This document shows, piece after piece, positions 33,936-41,510 of a DNA stretch of 64,000 bases. Each line of letters starts with the position of its first letter. Position 1 is the first letter of the stretch. The DNA comes from Bdellovibrio sp. UBA4095. GTDB lineage: Bacteria; Bdellovibrionota; Bdellovibrionia; Bdellovibrionales; Bdellovibrionaceae. The translations under genes and the position numbers were made by a program. The notes beneath the pieces were generated by a model. That model was given only the letters and a program-made list of their open reading frames with translations. It did no database searches and was not told the DNA's origin. The stretch spans positions 558,001 to 622,000 of the forward strand of contig DFXZ01000004.1 of the NCBI GenBank assembly GCA_002381805.1. Direction: 5' to 3'.

Positions 33936-34397
33936 ATGCAAAGATCTGCGTCAGCTGTCTGGCTTGGTGATATTAAAAATGGTCATGGAGCGCTTTCAAC
34001 GAATAGTCTGGTGCTCGATGAGGCACCCTATTCTTTTTCTTCACGTTTTGAAAATTCAAATGGCGGCAGCACAAATCCGGAAGAGTTAATCGCGGCTGCA
34101 CATGCAGGCTGCTTTACAATGGCATTGTCTGCCACACTGTCACGGTATGGATTTGAACCGACATCTCTTCACTCATCAGCCAACGTTTGCCTTAAGCGCC
34201 AAGACGAGAGCTGGAAAATTGCCTCCTCAAGATTGACAGTTCAAGGTGTCGTGCCTGGTCTGGATGCCGCCAAATTTCAAAAGTTTGTCGATGACGCCGC
34301 CAAAAGCTGTCCAGTTTCAAAACTTATGAACGCTGAAATCTCGGTAGAGGCTCTGCTGGTCACTAATGAGGTCGATTATCCTACAGCTGCGCCGTGA
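33936..34397 (+). CDS. OsmC/Ohr family peroxiredoxin-like protein
   Basis: Organic-peroxide or hydroperoxide reductase family, 153 aa. The two redox Cys lie in HAGCFTMALS (about 56) and KSCPVSKLM (about 128). The glutamate and Arg pattern fits OsmC more than Ohr. AGGAGG precedes the start. A candidate hairpin (ATCGT/ACGAT, 33901-33915) lies in the leader. Confidence 0.9.
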   Translation: MQRSASAVWLGDIKNGHGALSTNSLVLDEAPYSFSSRFENSNGGSTNPEELIAAAHAGCFTMALSATLSRYGFEPTSLHSSANVCLKRQDESWKIASSRLTVQGVVPGLDAAKFQKFVDDAAKSCPVSKLMNAEISVEALLVTNEVDYPTAAP

Positions 34398-34541
34398 TAC
34401 TGGACTAGACCTCGGCATTAAGAGCTCATTAGACGGTCCTGCTGAGCGAATGTAAGGCTAGTTTTGCCCTGCACGTCTCAATTTTGGACATATACTAGCC
34501 GAAGAGTTAACCGATGCGGGGTCTAGCAAGAGTCCTAAGTA
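34398..34541 (+). ncRNA. Candidate structured RNA between osmC and the subtilisin gene
   Basis: Starting on the base after the OsmC stop, CTAGACCTCGGCAT (34405-34418) pairs with ATGCGGGGTCTAG (34514-34526): 13 pairs, one bulge and one G-U. Outward, TACT/AGTA and GGA/TCC (34398-34404 with 34533-34541) extend it; inward, AGCTC/GAGTT (34423-34427 with 34504-34508) and GGCTAGT/ACTAGCC (34456-34462 with 34494-34500) continue a rod. G-U pairs favour the plus strand. It may be a small RNA of about 145 nt or the leader of the protease gene 43 bp on. Confidence 0.45.
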
Positions 34542-34583
34542 CGAGGCTTTTCAAGGTCCCGCTAAAAGTGAATTGGAGTGAAC

Positions 34584-35819
34584 ATGGATGTTCAGAAAAT
34601 TTTCACTGCGGTTGCCTTCATCTTTGCATTATCAGCTTGTGGCACCCAGAAATCTGCAGATACGGTTTTTCCTGAAGATGGCGCTATGGACTCGCAGGCC
34701 TGCTCTGGAAGAACTATTCAAAACAAATTCATCGTTCAGTGGGAAGATGGTCGATTTTCAGTTGAAACTGCTGAAAATGCTGAAACTTTCAAAAAAGAAT
34801 TTATCGAGCCTAATCTTCATGACATCAAGTTTGTCGAATTTGATCGGCAAATCCAGCTGAAGTCAGATGAGCAAGGTGTTCGCGTACAAGCCACGTCCGA
34901 CAACTGGGGTCAGTCAATGATCAAGGCATCTCCTTTGTGGCGCATGGGAATCAAGGGTCAAGGTGTAAAAGTCGCAGTGGTCGATGCATACGTTGACTAC
35001 ACTCATCCGCAACTAAAACCACGCATTGCCATCAATACCGCCGAGATCCCCGGAAATGGAAAAGATGACGACGGAAATGGAGTCATCGACGACTATTATG
35101 GTGCTCGTTTCGTGTCCATTCCAGATTCGACACAAACACCAAGCTCCCATGGCTCACATGTGGCTGGCATTATTGCCGCTGATCATAGCTACGGACCAGT
35201 TCAAGGCGTGGCACCTTTGGCGCAAATTATTCCTGCGCAGTTCATAGCTAACGATGGTGGCGGCTCTCTTGGCGATGCCGTGTTGGCTCTGCAATACTCT
35301 GCAAACCGTGGAGCTAAAATTATTAATGCTAGCTGGGGTGGTGCTCCGTGCGTATCTTCTCTTTACAATGCCTTTCAGGATTTGGAGCGACGAGGAATCC
35401 TTGTTGTTGTCGCCTCTGGCAACGATGGCCGAGACATTGACAGATATCCTGAGTATCCCGCTTCGTTTAACATCGCGACCCAAATTACCGTCGCCGCGGC
35501 AACGATGAGTGATTTTATGGCGGCTTGGTCCAATAGCGGCTTTCAAACAGTTCATGTGGCCGCACCAGGTGAAAGAATTTTAAGCACAGTTCCGAAGAGT
35601 GGCACCGCTTATATGGACGGAACAAGTATGGCCGCACCTTTTGTGGCAGGGGCTGCCGCCCTTCTTTGGAGTGCCAAACCCGATGCCACTGCAGTGCAAG
35701 TTAAGAGCGCCTTGCTTCAGTCCGTTGATGTCGTCTCGGGACACGAATATAAAGTAAATACTCGAGGGCGCATCAACGTTGAAAAAGCACTTCAGTATTT
35801 GCACCAAATAGTTCCTTAA
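34584..35819 (+). CDS. Subtilisin-like (S8) serine protease lipoprotein
   Basis: 411 aa. A lipoprotein signal peptide ends in the lipobox LSAC (Cys19). A propeptide-like region (about 40-105) precedes the peptidase domain with the catalytic triad Asp134 (VAVVDAYVD), His189 (SSHGSHVAG) and Ser348 (DGTSMAAPFV), and the oxyanion Asn280 (ASGND). It would be membrane-anchored, facing the periplasm or outside. The ATG at 34584 sits 5 bp after TTGGAG; a GTG at 34578 in frame is less likely. Confidence 0.93.
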   Translation: MDVQKIFTAVAFIFALSACGTQKSADTVFPEDGAMDSQACSGRTIQNKFIVQWEDGRFSVETAENAETFKKEFIEPNLHDIKFVEFDRQIQLKSDEQGVRVQATSDNWGQSMIKASPLWRMGIKGQGVKVAVVDAYVDYTHPQLKPRIAINTAEIPGNGKDDDGNGVIDDYYGARFVSIPDSTQTPSSHGSHVAGIIAADHSYGPVQGVAPLAQIIPAQFIANDGGGSLGDAVLALQYSANRGAKIINASWGGAPCVSSLYNAFQDLERRGILVVVASGNDGRDIDRYPEYPASFNIATQITVAAATMSDFMAAWSNSGFQTVHVAAPGERILSTVPKSGTAYMDGTSMAAPFVAGAAALLWSAKPDATAVQVKSALLQSVDVVSGHEYKVNTRGRINVEKALQYLHQIVP

Positions 35820-35853
35820 ATTTTATTAAATTCAATAGGATAGCCGAGTCATT

Positions 35854-35890
35854 GCAGAGCATAAAATCTATGCTCTGCGTCTCTAGTTTT
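35854..35890 (+). terminator. Terminator-like hairpin after the protease
   Basis: A 10-bp perfect stem GCAGAGCATA / TATGCTCTGC (35854-35863 with 35869-35878) with a 5-nt loop; a T5 run follows 8 nt later. It lies 34 bp after the protease stop. Confidence 0.7.
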
Positions 35891-35952
35891 TAGTGATTCT
35901 CTATTGTCTCATGATAGTTTGTTTCCTTCGGATTCATCAAAAAAGGAACTAT

Positions 35953-37521
35953 ATGAGCACAGAGATTTCATCAGGCACACAAGCTCGACTTGCTGACCTT
36001 GAAAAAAGGAATGAAGCAGCGATGGCAGGCGGCGGTGCAAGCAGAATTGCAAAGCACAAACAAGGCAATCGATTAACTGCACGTGAACGCTTAGACATCC
36101 TTCTCGATCCCGGCAGCTTCGTTGAAATGGACCGCTTCGTTACTCATCGTTGCACAAACTTCGGTATGCAAAAATCTGTCGTTCCTGGTGACGGGGTCAT
36201 CACAGGCTATGGTCGAATTAATGGCAAGCTCGTGTATGTTTCTTCGCAAGACTTCACCGTAATCGGTGGCTCTATGTCACGAACACAAGCCAATAAGATC
36301 TGCAAAGTGATGGACTTGGCCATTAAGAATGGCGCACCTTTCGTGTCGATCAACGATTCTGGTGGAGCGCGCATTCAGGAGGGTATTGAGTCTCTTGGTG
36401 GTTATGCTGATATCTTTACTCGCAATACAATTGCGTCTGGAGTTATCCCTCAGATTACGGCGATCATGGGTCCTTGCGCAGGCGGAGCTGTTTACTCACC
36501 TTCAATCACTGACTTTGTTTTCATGGTCAAGAACACAAGCTATATGTTTGTAACCGGTCCCGACGTAATTAAAACAGTCACGCATGAAGAAGTGACAAAA
36601 GAGGATCTCGGTGGCGCAACGACTCATTCTGCAAAGTCTGGCGTGGCTCACTTCGCAGCAGAGGACGACAAGCATTGTTTACTCTTGATCAGAGAACTGA
36701 TGAACTTCTTACCTTCGAATAATCTGGATGATGCTCCAGCATTGCCCACTGGAGATCGACCTGATCGTTTGACAGAAACCATCAGCAACATCATCCCGGA
36801 AAATCCTAAAAAGCCTTATGACATGCTTGGCGTGATCACTGACTGTGTCGATGAAGGTTATTTCCTGGAAGTCCATAAGCATTTCGCCCAAAACATTATT
36901 GTTGGTTACGCCCGTTTTAATGGACGACCAGTGGGTATTGTCGCCAATCAGCCCAATGTTTTGGCAGGTTGTTTGAATATCGAAGCCTCGCGCAAAGCGG
37001 CTCGCTTCATCCGTTTCTGTGATGCCTTCAACATCCCTGTGGTGTCCTTTGTTGACGTTCCCGGCTTCCTTCCAGGTAAAGATCAAGAGTGGAACGGTAT
37101 TATCACTCATGGTGCAAAGCTGCTTTATGCCTATGCTGAAGCGACGGTTCCGAAGATTACGGTTATCACTCGCAAAGCCTATGGTGGGGCTTACATTGTA
37201 ATGGGCTCTAAGCTTTTACGATCTGATGTTAACTTAGCCTACCCAACTGCAGAGATTGCCGTCATGGGCGCAGATGGGGCAGTGAACATTATCTTCAGAG
37301 AAGAAATCAACAAGGCAAAGGATCCGGTCGCAGAACGTGCGCGTCTGACAGCAGAGTACGAAGCGAAATTCAGCAATCCTTATGTTTCCGCAGAGCTTGG
37401 CTATACTGACGAAGTTATCGAGCCTGCGCTGACTCGCAAGCGCATTATTGATTCATTGGAAATGCTAAAACATAAACGTGATGTTAACCCGCCGAAAAAG
37501 CACGGTAACATTCCCCTCTAA
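35953..37521 (+). CDS. pccB: Acyl-CoA carboxylase carboxyltransferase (beta) subunit
   Basis: Transfers CO2 from biotin to propionyl- or acetyl-CoA, 522 aa. Two crotonase-like halves carry the oxyanion-hole glycines: [11 protein letters not shown] and [11 protein letters not shown] in the first, and VDVPGFLPG and [11 protein letters not shown] in the second. I start at 35953 (ATG, with AAGGAA upstream) rather than at the earlier in-frame codon at 35893. It heads a three-gene operon with the carboxylase and carrier subunits. Confidence 0.94.
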   Translation: MSTEISSGTQARLADLEKRNEAAMAGGGASRIAKHKQGNRLTARERLDILLDPGSFVEMDRFVTHRCTNFGMQKSVVPGDGVITGYGRINGKLVYVSSQDFTVIGGSMSRTQANKICKVMDLAIKNGAPFVSINDSGGARIQEGIESLGGYADIFTRNTIASGVIPQITAIMGPCAGGAVYSPSITDFVFMVKNTSYMFVTGPDVIKTVTHEEVTKEDLGGATTHSAKSGVAHFAAEDDKHCLLLIRELMNFLPSNNLDDAPALPTGDRPDRLTETISNIIPENPKKPYDMLGVITDCVDEGYFLEVHKHFAQNIIVGYARFNGRPVGIVANQPNVLAGCLNIEASRKAARFIRFCDAFNIPVVSFVDVPGFLPGKDQEWNGIITHGAKLLYAYAEATVPKITVITRKAYGGAYIVMGSKLLRSDVNLAYPTAEIAVMGADGAVNIIFREEINKAKDPVAERARLTAEYEAKFSNPYVSAELGYTDEVIEPALTRKRIIDSLEMLKHKRDVNPPKKHGNIPL

Positions 37522-37547
37522 CTGCAGGCGAAAAAGGATTTTAGTTT

Positions 37548-39050
37548 ATGGCTTATTTTAAGAAAATACTTATCGCAAATCGCGGAGAGATCGCCATTCG
37601 AATCTCTCGCGCCTGCCGCGAGTTGGGGATCAGCTCGGTCGCGGTTTTCTCTGATGCAGACCGCGACAGTTTACATGTGTTCTTGGCTGACGAGGCCTAC
37701 CATATCGGACCCTCGCCTTCTAAAGAAAGCTACTTGAACTACAGAAAAATTATTGAAGTTGCACAACTTGCCAAAGTGGATGCCATTCACCCTGGCTACG
37801 GTTTCCTGTCGGAGAACACCACCTTCGCGAAAGCTTGCGAAGAGGCCGGCATTACTTTTATCGGCCCCACTGTTGCAAACATCGAATCGATGGGCGACAA
37901 GCTTTCAGCTAAAGCGCTGATGAAAAAAGCCGGAGTACCTACTGTTCCGGGAAGCGATGGCGGCGTAGATTCACTAGAACAGGCGCTGGAAATTGCTCAA
38001 AAAATCGGCCTCCCTGTCATCATCAAAGCCTCTGCCGGTGGCGGTGGAAAAGGCATGCGGGTAGTGCGCAAGATGGATGAGCTTGAAAGCGCCTTCCGTG
38101 CTTGTCGATCTGAAGGTCAAAACTATTTTGCAGATCCTACTGTTTACATAGAGAAATTCATCAACGATCCGAAGCACATCGAAATTCAGGTGTTCGGGGA
38201 TACTCATGGCAATCACGTTCATCTTTTTGAACGTGAATGTTCTGTTCAGCGCAGACATCAGAAGATCATCGAAGAATGTCCCTCGCCGTCAGTTCCCAAT
38301 GATGTACGCCTAAAAATGGGCGATGCCGCCGTAAGAGCAGCCAAACAAATAAATTATGTTGGCGCCGGGACGATCGAGTTCATTTTCGATAATACCACTA
38401 AAGAGTTCTTCTTTATGGAAATGAACACGAGACTTCAGGTAGAGCATCCGATCACAGAGATCGTCACCGGGATTGACCTGGTAAAGGAACAGATCAGTGT
38501 CGCCGCTAAACGTCCATTAAGCTTCAAGCAAGAGGATGTTAAGCAAAAAGGCCATGCTATTGAAACGCGAATTTGCGCGGAAGATCCTGTCACCTATCAA
38601 CCTCATCCAGGCGTCATTCGTGCTTGTCGTCATCCGCAAGGACCGTTTATGCGCGTGGATTCGTACGCTTACCCTGGTTACGAAGTGCCTATTTTTTACG
38701 ATCCAATGATCGCTAAAGTAATCACTTGGGGAGATAAGCGCGAAGAAGCCATCGATCGTATGCAAAGAGCTCTGAGTGAATTCGTCCTTACCGGAATCAA
38801 AACGAATATTGTTTTACACAAAACAATTCTAGATCATCCGAAGTTTCGTGATGGCTCTTATACCACTCAGTTTATCGAAAAAAACTTTGAAGTTATCGAG
38901 CCCCAGATTTTCAAAGAAGTCGAAGATCCCGTCTTCCTCATCGCAGCAGCTATTACGGCATACAATGACCGAAAAGCAAAAGATGTGAGACAGCTCAACC
39001 TCACCTCCAACTGGAAGCGCGTTGGACGTAAACTTCAGTTAAGGATGTAA
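37548..39050 (+). CDS. accC: Biotin carboxylase subunit of acyl-CoA carboxylase
   Basis: ATP-dependent carboxylation of biotin, 500 aa. The N-terminus FKKILIANRGEIAIRI, the ATP-grasp loop KASAGGGGKGMRVV and the catalytic EMNTRLQVEHPITE are all present, with ERECSVQRRHQK for bicarbonate binding. The protein stops after the carboxylase C-domain; the biotin domain is on the next gene, so this is the split form. 26 bp follow the pccB stop. Confidence 0.95.
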   Translation: MAYFKKILIANRGEIAIRISRACRELGISSVAVFSDADRDSLHVFLADEAYHIGPSPSKESYLNYRKIIEVAQLAKVDAIHPGYGFLSENTTFAKACEEAGITFIGPTVANIESMGDKLSAKALMKKAGVPTVPGSDGGVDSLEQALEIAQKIGLPVIIKASAGGGGKGMRVVRKMDELESAFRACRSEGQNYFADPTVYIEKFINDPKHIEIQVFGDTHGNHVHLFERECSVQRRHQKIIEECPSPSVPNDVRLKMGDAAVRAAKQINYVGAGTIEFIFDNTTKEFFFMEMNTRLQVEHPITEIVTGIDLVKEQISVAAKRPLSFKQEDVKQKGHAIETRICAEDPVTYQPHPGVIRACRHPQGPFMRVDSYAYPGYEVPIFYDPMIAKVITWGDKREEAIDRMQRALSEFVLTGIKTNIVLHKTILDHPKFRDGSYTTQFIEKNFEVIEPQIFKEVEDPVFLIAAAITAYNDRKAKDVRQLNLTSNWKRVGRKLQLRM

Positions 39051-39054
39051 TAAG

Positions 39055-39585
39055 ATGTATTTTGAAGCAGAACTAAAAGAGAAAAAATACAAAGTTGATG
39101 TCACTGAAGGGAAAACATCGTGGAAGGTGTCTTTGCAGGAAGAGGGCAAAGAATGGATCCACTATGATATTTCCAAAAGGGACTTTAAAAAAGCTGAGCA
39201 ATACATAAGCTTTCTTTTTGGCGGCAAGTCCTACTTGATCGACGTCATCAATGAAGACACTGAATACACTGTGTTCACGCGCAACTCCTTCCGAGTAATC
39301 AAAGTTTTTAACGAAGAAATGCTTTTGCATGAATCCCTTAAAAAAGGTGGCGGCTTCGGTGGTGACCAAGAACTAAAGGCAGGAATGCCTGGCAAGATTA
39401 TTGAAATTTTCGTTAAAGAAGGCGAAGTCGTGAAGGCGAACAAGCCGCTTCTAATTATGGAAGCTATGAAAATGGAAAATGAAATGCGTGCTTCTCGTGA
39501 TGTTAAAATCAAAGAGATTAAAATAAAACAGGGCGACTCTGTCGAGTCCGGCGCTGTACTTATTAAGTTCGAAGATGCGACGTAG
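39055..39585 (+). CDS. Biotin carboxyl carrier protein
   Basis: 176 aa. The biotinyl domain is at the C-terminus (about 105-173) with the biotinylated Lys in EAMKMENE. The N-terminal part (about 1-95) is a beta-rich BT-like domain that docks to the carboxyltransferase in other PccA proteins. It is 4 bp behind accC. Together the three genes form a propionyl/acetyl-CoA carboxylase. Confidence 0.93.
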   Translation: MYFEAELKEKKYKVDVTEGKTSWKVSLQEEGKEWIHYDISKRDFKKAEQYISFLFGGKSYLIDVINEDTEYTVFTRNSFRVIKVFNEEMLLHESLKKGGGFGGDQELKAGMPGKIIEIFVKEGEVVKANKPLLIMEAMKMENEMRASRDVKIKEIKIKQGDSVESGAVLIKFEDAT

Positions 39586-39596
39586 GCTTAAGACGT

Positions 39597-39625
39597 AAAA
39601 AAAGGAAGCTAAGCTTCCTTTTTTT
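39597..39625. terminator. Bidirectional terminator between the carboxylase operon and tatC
   Basis: A7 and T7 tracts flank the stem GGAAG / CTTCC with loop CTAAG (39597-39625). Its minus-strand side contains the tatC stop codon (39624-39626), so it serves both convergent transcripts. Confidence 0.85.
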
Positions 39626-40382
39626 ATTCCAGTTCGTTGACAGCGACCGCCGCCCTTTTTCTTTCAAAGAACCCAACAAGAAAAATAGCCACTTCAAATA
39701 GAACCCACATCGGGCCCAGCATCATCAGCATACTGATTACATCAGGAGGCGTGATAATTGCCGCAGCCACCGCAAGCAGCATGACTGCATACTTCCGATT
39801 CTTTCTTAAGAAGGCCTGACTCACAATCCCCATCGCGCCAAGTACAACAATTATCAAAGGTAATTCAAAAGAAACTCCAAACATCAAGCTCATCTGAGTA
39901 AAAAAGCTCATGTACTGATCGATGGAAATCATTGGCTTGTCGATGTCACCACCGAAACCCATCAGAAATTCAAAGGCCATAGGCAAAACAATGAAATAAG
40001 AAAATAAAGTGCCCATTATGAAAAGCGCCGAACCCGCAACTATAAAAACAGCGGAATACTTTCTTTCATTCGAATACAGGCCAGGAGCAATAAACTTCCA
40101 AATTTGATAGAGCCAGAAAGGGCAAGAGGTGATTACTCCCGACAAGAAGGCCAGCTTAAGATGAGCAATAAATTTATCCATCGGGCCGGTATAAATAAGA
40201 CCGCCTTCTGGGAGAAAGTGAGCAATAGGCTCTCGGACAATATTAAAAAGATATTCACTGAAGCCGTAACAGATGCCCGTCGCTACTACGAGTATCAAAC
40301 AACAATTAATGAGTCGCTTTCTAAGCTCTGCAAGATGGTCATAAAGGGACTCGGCCTTTGAATCAAGTTCACTGCGGCTCAT
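39624..40382 (-). CDS. tatC: Twin-arginine translocase subunit TatC
   Basis: Receptor subunit that binds twin-arginine signal peptides in the inner membrane, 252 aa. The N-terminus has HLAELRKRLI, the conserved cytoplasmic loop, and six membrane segments follow, with VVLPMAFEFL and the conserved FxxELP-like SFELPLIIV. It overlaps tatB by 4 bp. The C-terminus is charged. Confidence 0.96.
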   Translation of the reverse strand: MSRSELDSKAESLYDHLAELRKRLINCCLILVVATGICYGFSEYLFNIVREPIAHFLPEGGLIYTGPMDKFIAHLKLAFLSGVITSCPFWLYQIWKFIAPGLYSNERKYSAVFIVAGSALFIMGTLFSYFIVLPMAFEFLMGFGGDIDKPMISIDQYMSFFTQMSLMFGVSFELPLIIVVLGAMGIVSQAFLRKNRKYAVMLLAVAAAIITPPDVISMLMMLGPMWVLFEVAIFLVGFFERKRAAVAVNELE

Positions 40383-40747
40383 ACGGGTTTTTTCTCTTCA
40401 CTATCTTCGTCGTCGCTTTGCATGGGCTCATGAAATTCAAGCTGCTCCGGATCAGCTACTGGCTCTGAGGAGTCAGCTACTGAAGATATCATTGCCTCTT
40501 CTTCGGCAACTGCATTCGCAAGCTCCGCCTTTTGGACTTCAAGAGGGCGATTGACTATTTCATCAAAATTAATCTGATCGATTTTTGTGTGATGCTTGAA
40601 TTCGTCCGTTAAGATGTTTGAACTTCGCTTAAGTTCATTCATAAAGCGGCCAATCGTACGTGCCAATTCAGGAAGCTCTTTTGGCCCGATCACTATCAGT
40701 GCCAAAACTCCAAGAACTATAATTTCTGACATTCCTAAGCCGAACAT
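40379..40747 (-). CDS. tatB: Twin-arginine translocase subunit TatB/TatA-like
   Basis: 122 aa. One N-terminal helix (about 5-20: MSEIIVLGVLALIVIGPKELPEL) with the Gly-Pro hinge at GPKELP is followed by an amphipathic helix and a long acidic tail. The Pro and length fit TatB more than TatA. It is coupled to tatC by ATGA. No tatA is next to it, so either this protein does both jobs or tatA is elsewhere. Confidence 0.9.
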   Translation of the reverse strand: MFGLGMSEIIVLGVLALIVIGPKELPELARTIGRFMNELKRSSNILTDEFKHHTKIDQINFDEIVNRPLEVQKAELANAVAEEEAMISSVADSSEPVADPEQLEFHEPMQSDDEDSEEKKPV

Positions 40748-40765
40748 GGCTGAAGGATAGAGGAA

Positions 40766-41401
40766 TCAGCCCTGTTTGCCAAGTTTTACTTGATCTTGAG
40801 GCAAGGTCACGACCCCCATCTCTTCAAGTTTTTCCCGAGCCAAAGCCGAGCCCGTCCTAAGGTAGCGCTCATAGAGTCTTAAAATGCTCTCGTCACTTTT
40901 TACAAACGAATGTTCGCTGATATAGGCTAAAACCTCGACGAATTCCAGAAATCGCTTTGAGAAGGTCGAATAGACTTTAGCAAGTGTGTCTTCGCGGGTA
41001 CAGTGCGCCAGCGTTCTATAAGCAGCCCCACCAATATCCGCATAGTAATCGATGTCGACGACCTTTCGTCGTAATGAGTCTCCAAAAAAGCCGCTGATGT
41101 AGAGAGTCCTGTCACCCAGCTTTCGCAACATTTCGGCTTTAATGGTCGGCTCCGCATTCTGAGCCGTCAGATACATTTCCGCCAAAGTGGTGGGATTTTT
41201 TTGACCGCCTTCAGTAGCATACTGGGTTTCAAAAAGATTTTTTGCATCAAGGTACTGCTGCAAAAGATTTACAAGATAGTTCTCGACCAAAGGGATCGCT
41301 TTTACTTTCCTTTGATTCAAGCCCTTTTGAACAAGCTCTTGAAAGAACCCTTCGGGTGTAACGAAAAGTTCAACTGTCTGATGAACTGGCTTATCTCCCA
41401 T
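40766..41401 (-). CDS. Conserved protein of unknown function
   Basis: 211 aa, soluble, mostly helical. The motif GDRTLYISGFFGDSLRRKVVD-like stretch (about 110-130) followed by DYYADIGGAAYRTLA is what one sees in deltaproteobacterial unknown-function genes, from memory only. No signal peptide. I start at the ATG at 41401 because the longer frame reaches into the M16 peptidase gene. It lies in the tatB to M16 stretch with 109 bp before it. Confidence 0.7.
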   Translation of the reverse strand: MGDKPVHQTVELFVTPEGFFQELVQKGLNQRKVKAIPLVENYLVNLLQQYLDAKNLFETQYATEGGQKNPTTLAEMYLTAQNAEPTIKAEMLRKLGDRTLYISGFFGDSLRRKVVDIDYYADIGGAAYRTLAHCTREDTLAKVYSTFSKRFLEFVEVLAYISEHSFVKSDESILRLYERYLRTGSALAREKLEEMGVVTLPQDQVKLGKQG

Positions 41402-41510
41402 GACTCTATAATAACAAAGGATCAGCCCGATTCGGTTAATTCTTGTTGTCGATCTGGGCCTTTGTCCGAAAACTCGTGCCCAGATTCTCAAAATGAAACA
41501 ACTCTTCCGG

